The notes below the pieces were generated by a model. The model had not been told where the DNA came from and searched no databases. It was given only the letters and a program-made list of their open reading frames with translations. A stretch of DNA of 64,000 nucleotides. Origin: Epiperipatus broadwayi (taxonomy: Eukaryota > Onychophora > Udeonychophora > Euonychophora > Peripatidae). How positions within the stretch are numbered: the stretch's first letter is position 1; each line of letters opens with the position of its first letter. Shown here one piece after another: positions 24,116-36,330 of the stretch. Location: positions 126,001-190,000 of the forward strand of contig JAQFVV010012981.1 in NCBI GenBank assembly GCA_028023455.1, in the 5' to 3' direction. Both the position numbers and the translations under genes were made by a program.

Positions 24116-24198
24116 ATGCGTGATTCGAACTCAGACTTTCACACGACCCACTACTCTCAGTGCAATCTCATATTGCTGACTCACCTGATCACTCACAT
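24116..24198 (-). ncRNA. tRNA-like sequence (83 nt), probable SINE head
   Basis: On the minus strand the segment starts ATGTGAGTGATCAGGTGAGT and ends GAGTTCGAATCACGCAT. GAGTTCGAATC is a good pol III B box, the spacing to the 5' end is that of a tRNA, and the ends ATGTG/CGCAT can form a short acceptor-like stem. The rest of the cloverleaf is poor. It is best read as a tRNA-derived SINE promoter region. Confidence 0.55.
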
Positions 24199-25885
24199 GT
24201 TGAAAAGATAAATAATCACCAATATTCGTATTTCATGCTAAACCAGCAATCATCAGTTGGTCTAGATTACTATCCTCACACACATATATAATCAGTGCTC
24301 AGCTTTATATTAAGATGGCCAATCTTCATATTTTAATAGGCAGGCTTCAAACTATTCCAACTCACAACTCTTTAGCCTTCCATTTCATTGAAAATCTGAT
24401 GATGGAACGTACTTTTTGTAACTTTAGCATTTAAGTAATTAATATAACTTTATTTAATAGATTGACAAGATATAAAAAAAATAATTATAATTAAAATTTT
24501 TGTTGTCAGTGCAATTGTCTTAAAAAAGTAATATGATTTATCTCATTGTTTATCTAAAATAAAAATCGTTATAAAATCTTGGATGCGGCAAACACTGGCT
24601 CCAATTGATTATATTGTAGTTAGAAGTCAGAATGCAAAAGAATTTTATATTACCGAAGCAATTACACTAGAAGATTATTGAATAGAATATAAACTATTAC
24701 GCTAAAACTAAAATGATATCTGCATTAAACAATGAAGTATTATTCAAACATATTCATAAAAAAATAGCTGTTTGCTTTTAGAAACTTATACATCCAGTGC
24801 ACAATTTCAACAGCTATTTAACATTATAATTATTAATTTGGTCTTGAAAGACTGTCAAATTTCACTTAAGAAGGGTGTTATGAATACAAGTGAATCTCTC
24901 GTCATGTTCGATTTAAAAGGAGAATCATGATTGGTTATTTGATAAAGACATTGCTGGAAAGTAAGTACCCGTTTGAAAAGGTGGTAAATTAAAAAAAGTG
25001 CCTTATTGAAAAGACATAAAAAACATTCAATTTAAAAAGGTGCTACATAACTATATTCAAAATATATAAAGAGTTAGTTCATAGAAAAGGTCTAGCAATG
25101 AAGTAGAAATTTATGATTATAATAATTATAATAAATAATTCGCAGATAACTGTTTATATTTGATCGTTTTTAAATTTAAAAATATGATCTAAATAATTTA
25201 ATTTATTCTACAACAATTAATGTTTTTGATCTTTGATACTTTATTGATAGAATTGATTTTCAATCTTTGGTTAAAAATTATGTTAGAATGAAATATTAAA
25301 TAGTCTTGCATTGGTGGTCGAGAGCTATGAAACTTAAAAAAAAAAGAAATATTAAATATCTTTAAAACAATAAATGTTATTATATATATAATTTTATTAC
25401 TAGATAATCAATTACGTATAATTTTTATTTTTTAATTTACACCAGATCTAAATAAATCCACTTGTACGCTGTTTAGGGTTATAGATATTATCTTTTTTAT
25501 TATTATTAAAATAATTTGGAATAAATATTTTAATAAAAAAAACGATACTAGTGAGTTTTCAAATAAACCAAGATGATAATCCGTATTTTTGATAAGTGTA
25601 TAGTTTCGAGGGCTTACAATCTACAAAGACTTATTGGTTGTTAATTTAAAACAAAATTAATAAATCGATTGTCAAAATTTAAAAAAGGAATAAATTCCGG
25701 TAAATTTCATTAAGAGGTTTTATTTCAATTTTTTTTTACTTATAACATTCTTTGGATCATGTCTCTTTTAGTCATCAGTTTTTTGGTAAATTGTTATAAT
25801 GAAAAAAAATTGTGATCTTCCTATCACAGAACATGATGCATTGGATTATTTCCAACCCTGCTTTGCCAGAAATGTACGCCAATGG
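24199..25885. other. AT-rich DNA without recognisable features
   Basis: Some of the sequence just right of the tRNA-like head (24200-24420) may be the body of the same SINE, but I cannot prove it. Nothing else stands out up to the hAT terminus. Confidence 0.4.
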
Positions 25886-28350
25886 CAGTGCCAGATTTAG
25901 ACTTAATAAGGCCCTAAGCTATATAAAGCCATGAGGCCCCTACCATTTTAAATTACGCCACCTAATCTCAAAAAACTTTTATATATATACATATTTTAAA
26001 TATATGGATAAGGGAAACATATTGTCGTTTAAGTTTTTATTAAAAGAAATAATAAAGAATGTGTTTTCAAAATCACAAAAATTATACTACATAATCCTTT
26101 AAAAAATCTCCATGTTCCAACTTGAAACATTTTTTTATTGATTTCCCAAATGCAAAAATAATGATTATGACATCAACATATATGTTGTGTAACATGTCGT
26201 TCTAATCTCATGATGCTAAGTGAAGACAATTTTTATTGAGACATAGTTCCTGTCAGTTCATTTTTTATTCTCTTTAGCTGTGAAAATGATCTTTTTCCTG
26301 AACAATTTGTTATCATTAAACACAAGAATAGTCATAATATTGCTTCAACATTAGGGAAAACTAACTGAACCTTGTCTTGAAAGATGATTTGATACAGACC
26401 TTTATGTTAAATTTGTTCTTTTTCAAAATAATTCTGCTTGAAATAATCATGAAAGTGTCTTTTGTGAGCTTAAAATCAACATCGACTGGATACCTTTTCA
26501 TTAAGATATCTACTGCTTTATGTAGCTGTCCCATTGAAGCTTTTAAATCAACTAAAATCAAAATTTATTTGCAAGATAATTATAAACTGTTGCTCTTCTT
26601 GTTAAATTTGCTTCAAGGCTATCTATGATGTGAATGACGAATTTCACTCAAAATTTGTCTCTGGGAAAAACTCCTCATTAGCATCATATATAGCTACATC
26701 ATTGGCTTGCTTTTTACCACTCTCTGTGGTAAGTATAATTTTTGGATCCTGAACAGCCCGACTGGTTTTGTGAAAAATTTCCAGCAAATGATTCCATAAA
26801 TGTAGCATAACAACAAACTCTAGTTCCTCTATTTTTTCATAGAACTACTACCTTATAGTCTTGTAGCTCCTTTTTCATTCTCATAAGCATAAATGTGCCT
26901 TAAAGCATCTATGATTAACTTATGGCAGACACCTGACAAGTGCTTCCCACCTAGTGTCAGACTGTCTCTTTAGTATTCTGGTAGCTGAGTCTGTTTTCAA
27001 AAGAAGATAACACAACAGACCATCTCTTACTAGAAGATGAAGAGAAAGTGTATAGCTCTTGAATGACAGCAAAAAAGTTTACTGCATCTAAACAGCAATC
27101 AAAGGCAGCATGGCCAACAAGATTTAATGAGCAAATATCAAGCACGTAGAATGTATATAGCATGCTCATTTAACTTTAAATTTTTTTTGTTGCATTCCAT
27201 TGTATTTATCAGCCATATTTGCCACACTATCATATGATTATCCTTGGCATTTACTGAAATCAACTTTGCTGTTCTTACTTAGATATTCCACCACCATACA
27301 AACTATACCTTTACCACTATGATTTTACATCTTTATGAAAGTTAAAAAGTATCTAACAGGTAAACCATCATCTGGTGATACCTATCTTACTATAACAGTT
27401 AGTTGATCCACATGGGAAAGATTTGGAATTGAGTTCACAGACAAACTGAAGAACCTGCTTTTCTCAGATCACTAAAAATTGATGCTCTTACTTTATTAGC
27501 CATGAGCTGCACAAGTTCATCACATATTGTCTTTAATAAATATAAAGGTCAACCAGATCCTTTGTTTCCATAATGATTTATATGATTAGAAAAAAATGAA
27601 TCAAACTTGGCAATCAATTTTAATAAACTAAGGTAGTTGGCATTATTTGGTGATTTGAAAGTTTCATTGTCTTCCCTAAAAGCACACCACATTCTGCTAA
27701 TGTGAATGTCCTGCATCAACACATTCAACCACATTCTTCCAGTAAAGCTATTCCTCTTTGTTTGCTAGACCTGAGTCTAAGGTTGAACAATGCTTTTTTG
27801 TCAAGTATGTGAGAAAAGATCTTCTATGATCTTCAGAGTTTTCATGACTTTGAGTGACTGTAGTATTTCACTAGTCAGAAAATGCACCAGATTCTAGTGC
27901 TACAGTTGATGTTGAAAACAGTTGCAGGCAAAGTAATAAACCCAAACAGTTGTTTTGGAGACTCCACAAACCATTCCCAATCATATGCTTCACTATTAGC
28001 TTTCTGTTCTGGAAAAGATCTTTGGAACAATATCTAACCTGATGTTTGAATGAATGCTTAGAGTTTACAAATTGACCATTCCAGCTCTGACACTCTAATG
28101 GACTTTTTAAGATCCAATATTAGAGAGTTCATCCTCTATGATGTCACCCCATTGACCAAATTTACTGAGATTTTTGGCAATTTATTGTTTCAACTCTAGA
28201 TGTTGATTTTGCAACAGCATAGTGGAATAAGTTTCAATATTCCCATTGTAATGGTCATATTCAACATTCATGCAACAAAATCCAGAGTTTTGGCAAATTA
28301 TCCCAAGGCTGATCTAGATGAGGGATTGAGAATTCGAATCAGATCACACC
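25886..28350 (-). mobile_element. hAT DNA transposon relic with ZMYM1-like transposase
   Basis: A transposase of the hAT type read on the minus strand in many broken pieces. In order: a decayed N-terminal region near 28190-27900 (KNLSKFGQWGDIIEDE), then KNVVECV, LKLIAKFDSFFSNHINHYG with GNKGSG (27549-27734), YDSVANMADKYNGMQ near 27210, SLNLVGHAAFDC and FFAVIQELYTF (26957-27169), QSDTRWEAL near 26950, and the C-terminal dimerisation block FPNVEAILRLFLCL, SFSQLKRIKNELTGTMSQ near 26330-26230. These match the DUF4371/ZMYM1-type hAT family segment by segment. The 3' end at 25886 reads CAGTGCCAGATTTAGACTTA, like hAT terminal repeats. The other terminus was not found. Numerous stops make it inactive; it is not a host ZMYM gene. 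Confidence 0.85.
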
Positions 28351-31199
28351 TTAGTTCCTTCACCAACACTTCATGATTTACTACTCTATGGGTGACATAT
28401 ATGAGGCTACAGTCAATGTTTCTTAATTCATGTGCCAGCTGTAGTAAAGGATGAAGCACAAGACTCGATAATTACTAATGACTAATATCATAACTAATGT
28501 AACACACACACACCTATGACTGTTAGATGAATGAAATATTCAAACTTAAACTAACATGATAAATTTAGAAAATTGGGTTTAATTGAACAAGCATTGAATA
28601 AGATGCTGAACATGAATACATTTTATGTACATTTATTGAAAAAAAATCAATGATAACAATATGACAATAGTGTATGAGGTTACATAGCAGGTGTATAACG
28701 ATGAATGGATGGGTAGGGTACAAAATTTCATCTCCATTTACACTTTATACATTTTATCAATTAATTATTATTGCCACTTTATTAATTTGACTATCTATGG
28801 TTAATATGTCTGACATATGCTATGTCATTCCAATGTTTGCTAAGGTTAAAATTACAAGAATGACAACATTAAATATAACTTATTTATTAATATTACACAA
28901 TGAGTAATAAGTATGCTCCCTATGCAGATCATTTATATAAACTAGATCTGGAGTTTCTGATCAATGGTGAATTAAATAATATAAAGAAAATGAACTGGTG
29001 ATTTGCAGTGTAGCTTCTGAGACTATGGCACTACATAAACTAAAAAGGGTTACAACTCGAATGTGCAGTTACTCATGGGATTTAGTACCAAGTACTTGAT
29101 TCCTGTGAACTATATGACTTGCTATTATAAAATATAAGAACATTTAGTTCAGGTGATCAGAGCATCTTAATATATAGTTCTGGATCCTCATGTTCCAGTT
29201 CAAAAAGAGATCTGTACAAATAAAGAATAATGGGGAGGCCCTTAAAAAAAGCCCATTTTAATAAGAATGTAGCAAGGCATAATGCACAGATGTGCTTCCT
29301 AAAGACACATTTGTAACACTTTTCAAATATCAAATATAAAATTAATAAAGCACTAAATTTTTTGTTTTAATCTGTGAAACTATTATACACCTGTTCACAA
29401 ATTAGCATACTTAAAACATGATAAAAGAGATTAATTAAATTGATCTAGTTTACTAATTAATCTATATATTTTATGATAAGAAACTAAGGAGGAATAAAGC
29501 ATATTTGGGACTTAAATGCTTCCATATTATTATTGCTATTATTTAACTAATATAATTATTAAAGATGCAAACCTGAATTATACTAAGCTAAAACATAGTA
29601 GCTTAACATATATAAAAATAGATTTTCAGATCGGATATTTATTTGTGTGCTAAAAAGCAATATAAGATTAGATGAGAGCATCTAATTGTCTCTCTACTGT
29701 TATAATATTAGCAATCTCCTGAAGGATAGCATAACAAAATTAACAAAATATCAATAAGCAAAGTAATGAAGGCATATCTGCAGATTAAATAAATTAAGAA
29801 TAATAACTAAGATAGTTATCATGTTTAACAAAAATATTGCTATATTAACTTTCAATTAGGCAAGATTTACAATATTATTATTTAAACAAGATTACATTAA
29901 GAGACTTAATAATTATAAATTTATTACAGAGATTTAATTATTAATAGTAGACTTTAGTTTAACAGTTTGTGCATATTTATAGTATAGATAGCTTATAAGA
30001 ATTATTAGAGTGGTTTATTACAATTTAGTTGAGCTCTGTGGTAGATTAATTATTGATTGTCTTACTGAGGTGGCTTGCATGGCATAGGATCTAACATTCA
30101 TTGGTGGAGTGTTTCATTCTTGGTAGGTTTCTGTTTTGGACTCCCTCCATCTCCTAGACCAATTTCCTTCATGAGAAAGAAGGCAATGATAGGCCTTTTA
30201 GCCTCAGGTCCTCCTCATAACTTTGGGCATAGAGCCTGGCTGTATTTGATTTGTAAAAATGATGAGAATCAGCTTCTTTTGAAGTCAAACTAGGGGTTTT
30301 ATAGCAAATCTTTCTCACCCCCTCACAAGTCATTAAGTTGTTTGTAATTTTTAATTTTAAATTCTTAAGTTTTAATAACTCTAATAAATTTTAGAAAAGA
30401 CAAAAGATCCAGCTGCAGCTATTGACAAGTAGAGCTGGTTCAATAATTTTATCTTTGTTTTTAAACTATTTTTAAATCATCTTTGAAAATTTCAGTTCTC
30501 AGCTTACAATTTAATGAGAGGTATCTATGAGAAACTGATGACCTTGATTTTCTTTTCTTTAAGATATAAGATAGTCACTCCTGTATGTAAGATTTATATG
30601 TGAATGCAAAAAAATTTCTAAATTTAAATTTATAATAATTTAGAAATAATTTAGAAAAGTTGTAATGTTCACAAAATCTATCACTTTACAGTTTCCTTCA
30701 CATATATACATAGATGCACTTCTACACATACAATGATGTTTACAACTTACTTTAATTTATTATACACATATGGATTTGATTAATTAATTACATGCACATA
30801 CTCATTAATAGAGCTTATTCCATACTAATATATAGTGGATTTTAAAGAATACATGTAAACTTGGATGGATTAAAACAAGAAAAGAATACTACTATAGAAT
30901 ATAGTAGGTGGAACTGGATGATAAATAAATCATATTGTTTTACCATCAACTGAGATTCTAGATTCTATGATGTCAGTATCAGAATCAATAGGCTGTTGTT
31001 GTTTTGAATTTTGTTAATCTACTTGTTTTTGTGAATCATCTTTTGATCCTGCAGTGAAATATCTGTCATGTTTGGAGTTTGTCTTCAAGTTGCTGTTTTT
31101 TTCTCCTCTGGTATCTGCTTTCAAATGTACATTTCATTGTATGGTTGGAAACAAAATAGCAAAAATAAATTCAAGAAAATAAAAGATTATAAACATGAA
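28351..31199. other. AT-rich DNA without recognisable genes
   Basis: A short (CA)n run occurs near 28501-28513. The segment 30060-30330 is less AT-rich and contains a 72-codon open frame with no recognisable domain. I see no RNA gene or strong repeat. Confidence 0.45.
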
Positions 31200-31281
31200 A
31201 AGCAATATATATATATATTGTAATAGGCACATATGATGTTAAGCAATATATATATATATTGTAATAGGCACATATGATGTT
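31200..31281. repeat. 41-bp tandem duplication
   Basis: The unit AGCAATATATATATATATTG followed by TAATAGGCACATATGATGTTA occurs twice in a row with no differences, so the duplication is recent. The unit itself contains the small palindrome CAATATATATATATATTG. Confidence 0.85.
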
Positions 31282-33469
31282 ACATTGTTGTTTTTATTAT
31301 TAAACATGAAAAAAATAAAAGTTCGCAAATAAAACTTCTTTTTTAAGAATTACAAATTCAAAATTAAAATTCTATACTAAATTCATACATATATATAATC
31401 ACACAGATGAAAAAAAAATATTAAAGTAAAACTTTATTAAGAATAGAAAAAGTATTTTAAAAGCAAAAACTTAAAAAGATTTAGAGATAAAAATATATCT
31501 TTAAGTTTGGAAACCAAAATAAGTAATGTTATTGAAAAATGGAAATGATTATTTTAATTAGTCAAAGTGAACTAGCCCTTGGGCATTTAAATGTATAAGC
31601 AATGGTCAGATAAAAAACCAATAGAAACTAATAGCCAATGAAAGAGATCCATCGGGGAATAGGACCTCAATGGAAGGATCATCATCATTGATGACAATGT
31701 CAATTGGATCCTAAAGTTACATATAAAAGAAAAAGTTTGATAATAAAATTTTTAGTGATGAAGAAAATTTAAGAGAAGACTGAGATGTGTTAAGTCAGAG
31801 AGTTGGAGGTGAAGGGATTGAAACACGCACTTTCAATGCCTTCAGTTGTTATAAAAAAAAAGAAAATGAAACATTGCTTTTCCTATATTGAGGACCACAG
31901 TATCATCGAGGGATTTTAATGCTGGATTCCAAACAGCAAGCAACAGATAACTAATGAACATTTCTAAAACTGTAAGCATGTTATGAACCTAAATGAATAT
32001 TAATTTGAAAACACTAAGAACTTTAAAATATAAACTTTCCCAGTATTTAAAAAAAATAGAAATAGAATCCTATCTGACCAAACTAAATTCCTTATTAATT
32101 CTTTTTATTGATGTATTTCTATTTTTTTTAATCATTTCCATTTATTTATTTATTTATTTTTTTGGTTCTTTTAAGTTTTATTTATGATTTTTGTTTTTCG
32201 CTAATTTAATATTATATAAATGTTAAACTTAAATCGGATGTGAATGGCTATATAGATTTGTAAAGTTTTATTAAGGGAGGGTAATCTTAGGTTATTCATT
32301 TTGTAGTTGAATTGGGTCAATGGATTGGATATATTGGTGTAATAAGTAGATGTAGTATGAAATTCGCTATGGGCAGAATCGCTTTATATGCCGCACACTT
32401 CCTTTTTGCCTATGGAATGTGATCGTAAGTTGGCAAAATGACCACAGTCCTTTCCTATGGAGTTTTTTTATTGCTCTTCTCATCCGATAGATGTAGTATT
32501 CCTATCTGATGAGAGGTAATTTCTTTTCTTAATCTTTTGTGCTGCCATTTTCGTGTTACATTGAATGCATCGATATATCAGATGGATTGACATTGGTTTG
32601 ACTGCGAACTTTTGGCCTAAGGTTAAATAAGGATATAATATTTTCTTTTCAAATGTCAATCTATGTAGTCTATTCTTACTCGACACTCTAAATAAAAATG
32701 CATTAACTTTAAGTTGGGTATGGATGTTGCATGGATTTGTTAGCGGTTAATTATGTTGTGGTTTTCATATTCGGTTAGAATATATGTCATCGATGTCAAT
32801 GTGGCATCTTATGATGAATGCCATTGGGTTTTTTGTATTCCCTCTGCAATTGACGTTATCAATGACTTTGTATTTTGATCGGTTATGTTTATTTTGAAAT
32901 GTTTTTAACTGTGGAATCTATGCAGCCAATCTATACTCAACATTATAAAACAAACTTTTATAAATCCATCTGTGCGAACTTATAAAAATTAAAATCTAAA
33001 ATAAAATTCAAAAATGTAGTTAAATGCTAAAGTAAATATACTAAAATAATAATGCTAAATTTTATATATATGTGCATAAATAAATGTTTGTGTGTATAAT
33101 TACTGGCAGTGGCTTATTTTATTCTTTTTTATATATTCTTAGATAAGAATTAATAAAATATATTATTATAAATATAAATCTCTACTACTCCCTGAGCTAG
33201 TGACAATGGGCTAACGACCGAAATCAAAATATATAAAATAAAAAAAAATTTTTTGACTTACGTATCTGCCTACTTTATAAATTTTCTAGGTTCAAATGCC
33301 TAGTGTTGCCTGTAGTGTAGATACATTAAGTCTACTTATCCTCCGGATCGTTACAATGTATAATGTCCATTAATTAAAACAAAATTGTAATTATAATAAA
33401 AATAATAAATTTAACAGTAACAAACTATTATAAACAATCCTTAAATCTGCAGAAGTACTTGCAGTTAAT
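31282..33469. other. Unassigned DNA, possibly 3' region of the second Penelope-like element
   Basis: From about 32220 to 33400 base composition is less AT-rich than the surroundings and includes a short inverted repeat at 32479-32513 (TCATCCGATA against TATCTGATGA). Because it lies downstream of the GIY-YIG fragment on the minus strand, part of it may be untranslated sequence of that element. I see no coding region. Confidence 0.3.
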
Positions 33470-34045
33470 TTCTTAAACCTTCTTCAACTACCATTAAATT
33501 AAAAAACAAAAGTGGAAGCAAACATCATCAATTCAAATTCCATGATGTTAGCAACTTGTCAATTTATTAAATGCATTTTATTCCTGTTTACAAAAATTGC
33601 CTCTTTAATTTTTTTTTTTACTATGGTTTCTTTCTTCATGAAGAATTTTCACACTTTCAAAATCAAAGTTAAATTTATATTTACATGTTTTTTCATGATC
33701 ACAGAAAACTGAAGGAGATATTAAACCACCATTATTTTTACTTTTTACACACTTATATAACAATTCATGCTCCTTCAATCTCTTCTCAATACTGCACCTA
33801 GATTCACCTATATATGATAGAATACAATCACAAAAAATTTGATATATGACATTACTTTTCTGCTTGACAGATATGACATCCTTAGAATTATTGATTAATT
33901 TATTAATATTGTTTGAAACATAGAATGAAACACTAAACACATTCTTATATAAATCCTTAAAAAACTTCACTATTATATATATATATATTGTGACAGATAT
34001 ACTGTCTTTCATATATTTATGCAAAAGAACCCCCACCCCATTCAA
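33470..34045 (-). pseudogene. Second Penelope-like element: GIY-YIG endonuclease fragment
   Basis: The frame 34045-33605 ends in a GIY-YIG nuclease domain: SNVIYQIFCDCILSYIGES gives the two signature blocks (the GIY position reads IYQ, the YIG is exact), followed by the conserved arginine-containing EKRLKEH and by NNGGLISPSVFCDHEKTC. Sequence to about 33470 continues the C terminus in other frames (EAIFVNRNKMHLIN). The domain nicks target DNA in Penelope-like retroelements. The reverse-transcriptase portion is absent upstream of 34045, and an (AT)n run at 33973-33990 lies inside the frame, translating as IYIYI. It differs in sequence from the nuclease at 42329-42970, so it belongs to another subfamily. 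Confidence 0.75.
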
Positions 34046-34543
34046 AATGTCTAGCGTGATTCAGTCTAATTGGAAACGCAATAAAGTTGTGATTCGTTGA
34101 AAATGAAAAATAAAATCATAATTTTGATTTTTAGTATTGATGGATTTAAATAAAATGTTATATCATCTTATTTTATTTTATTTTTTTTATCTGTCTCAAT
34201 AAAAAAAAGAAAGAAATTAATTATCCAATCATTAAAAAGAAAGAAAAAGGATACTTGAGTTAAACTGAGGCAGTATTCAAATTAGACACGTCGTTGAAGA
34301 AAGAAGAAATTTTTTTCTCTCTATCGTCTTACACAGAGGGCTTTAACAAAACGTGAAAATAAAAATAAAAAGTTTTACTAGAGAAATTATAATGAAACTG
34401 GAATAAATTAAGAGCTTCACTCTCTCCATGCTGTGCCATGACTTTCCATTAATAAAATAACCTGCCTTCGTTTGAATAAAATGGACCGTAAAACTGGAAG
34501 GTAACTTTTATAAAATATTAAAACATAAGTCTCAAATATTACA

Positions 34544-34755
34544 AAATGAATTATTGTATAAGCTATAAATGCTTGACTGCTTATAAGGTTCTTACCTTAA
34601 ATAAATTATTGTATAAGTTATAAATGCTTGACTGCTTATAAGGTTCTTACCTTAAATAAATTATTGTATAAGTTATAAATGCTTGACTGCTTATAAGGTT
34701 CTTACCTTAAATAAATTATTGAATAAGTTATAAGTGCTTGACTGCTTCTAAATGA
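34544..34755. repeat. 55-bp tandem array, nearly four copies
   Basis: Units start at 34544, 34599, 34654 and 34709, each containing AAATAAATTATTGTATAAGT, then TATAAATGCTTGACTGCTTA and TAAGGTTCTTACCTT. Copies two and three are practically identical; the last decays after CTGCTTCTAA. Confidence 0.92.
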
Positions 34756-34759
34756 AATG

Positions 34760-35260
34760 CTCTATAAACAAAAATTTGTTGAGTTCAAATGTCTACCAAT
34801 CAGTAATAATTCAAAAATGATGAAATACTGTATAAATCACAAATATTTGGATATTTCTGGGTTTCTTGTAATGTGATAAAGTTTATGTGTAAAAATATGC
34901 TTCTACATTGGCTAAGTTATAAATGCCTCAATTATCAAATGATAAATGCTCTATAAATGATGAATACTCTATAAATCATGAATATTTAAATGCTTCTAGA
35001 CTTATTATAATGTAATAAAGTTTATGTGTAAGAATATATTTCTACATTTGGCTAAAATATAAATGCATCAATTATCAAATGATAAATACTCTATAAATCA
35101 TGAATATTTAACTGCTTCTAAACTTATTATAGTGTAATAAAGTTTATGTGTAAAAATATGCTTCTACATTGGCTAAGTTATAAATGCCTCAATTATCAAA
35201 TGATAAATGCTCTATAAACCAAGAATTGTTGAGCTCAAATATTTATTAGTCAATAATGAT
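34760..35260. repeat. 122-139-bp tandem array
   Basis: The word AAAGTTTATGTGTAA starts at 34878, 35017 and 35139, giving unit lengths of 139 and 122. Units share CTCTATAAATCATGAATATT, CTACATTGGCTAAGTTATAA and ATGCCTCAATTATCAAATGA. The flanks CTCTATAAACAAAAATTTGT (34763) and CTCTATAAACCAAGAATTGT (35211) are also related. Confidence 0.85.
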
Positions 35261-35314
35261 TCATTAAATGAACAAATGAATCATTGTATAAACCATAAAT
35301 GCTTTGCTGCTTCT

Positions 35315-35915
35315 AATTATCTTCTCTCAAGTGAATTCAAAATGAACTGTTAACTAAATTCGGAATGAATAATTATTAAATCAGAGTAATCACAAGCTTC
35401 TTCTCATAAAAAAAATTAATGAACTATCATTGAATTAGTATATTCATAATTATCTTCTCTCCAGTGAATTCAAAATGAACTGTTAACTGAATTCGGAATG
35501 AATAATTATTAAATCAGTATAATCACAAGCTTCTTCTCATAAAAAAAATTAATGAACTGTCATTGAATTAGGATTTTCATAATTATCTTCTCTCAAGTGA
35601 ATTCAAAATGAACTGTTAACTAAATTCGGAATGAATAATTATTAAATCAGAGTAATCACAAGCTTCTTCTCATAAAAAAAATTAATGAACTATCATTGAA
35701 TTAGTATATTCATAATTATCTTCTCTCCAGTGAATTCAAAATGAACTGTTAACTGAATTCGGAATGAATAATTATTAAATCAGTATAATCACAAGCTTCT
35801 TCTCATAAAAAAAATTAATGAACTGTCATTGAATTAGGATTTTCATAATTATCTTCTCTCAAGTGAATTCAAAATGAATTGTTAATTAAATTCGGAATGA
35901 ATTATTACTAGACCA
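35315..35915. repeat. 133-bp satellite arranged as a 266-bp higher-order repeat
   Basis: Monomers start at 35315, 35448, 35581, 35714 and 35847, exactly 133 bases apart. Monomers 1 and 3 are identical to each other (CTCAAGTG, ACTAAATTCGG, AGAGTAATC), and 2 and 4 are identical to each other (CTCCAGTG, ACTGAATTCGG, AGTATAATC), while the two types differ at several sites. The true unit of the latest amplification is therefore the 266-bp dimer. The fifth monomer is partial and diverged. Confidence 0.95.
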
Positions 35916-36192
35916 GAATGTTTACAAGTTTATTCTTTAATTGTTATCTAATAAATTTTTGTTACTAAAAATTAAATTGGTTGTCCAGTTATCCAATTCT
36001 ATTTTGTTTATCTATCACATCACTCACCGATTATAGCACTGGTTCATGAGAATCTCATGTTCTCTGAGCTACGTCAGACATAGCTAGACCAAGGCCAGTC
36101 AGGTTGTAGTAAGACAGAACTCTAATGGCGCTGTTTGGAAAACCAAACATATAAATGTTTAGATGTTCCCAGTCTCTATTGTACTACATCCT

Positions 36193-36281
36193 CTGATGAG
36201 CAGGAAATATTGTTGTAGGTGCCATTAACATCTGCACTAGGAATGTCAATTGATAATTCCTTCCTACAGCATGCTCATCAG
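36193..36281. repeat. Inverted repeat with CTGATGAGCA arms
   Basis: CTGATGAGCA at 36193-36202 faces TGCTCATCAG at 36272-36281, with further pairing between TGTAGG (36214-36219) and CCTACA (36263-36268). It lies in a less AT-rich block, 36040-36330, that I cannot assign. Confidence 0.6.
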
Positions 36282-36330
36282 AAAATTGTTACAACTGAGG
36301 TAATAAAACGGTTGTATGGCGGTCCGGTTA

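Noticed and set aside
25886-28350. Host ZMYM1-like gene
   Set aside because: The frame is full of stops and shifts, there is no exon structure, and a hAT-type terminal sequence is present, so it is a transposon relic.
29230-29290. GGGGAGGCCCTTAAAAAAAG as the missing terminus of the hAT element
   Set aside because: It shares only a few bases with the terminus at 25886 and lacks the CAGTG end.
36193-36281. CTGATGAGCA on both strands as possible hammerhead cores
   Set aside because: No GAAA follows a plausible stem II in either direction; the words are the arms of an inverted repeat.
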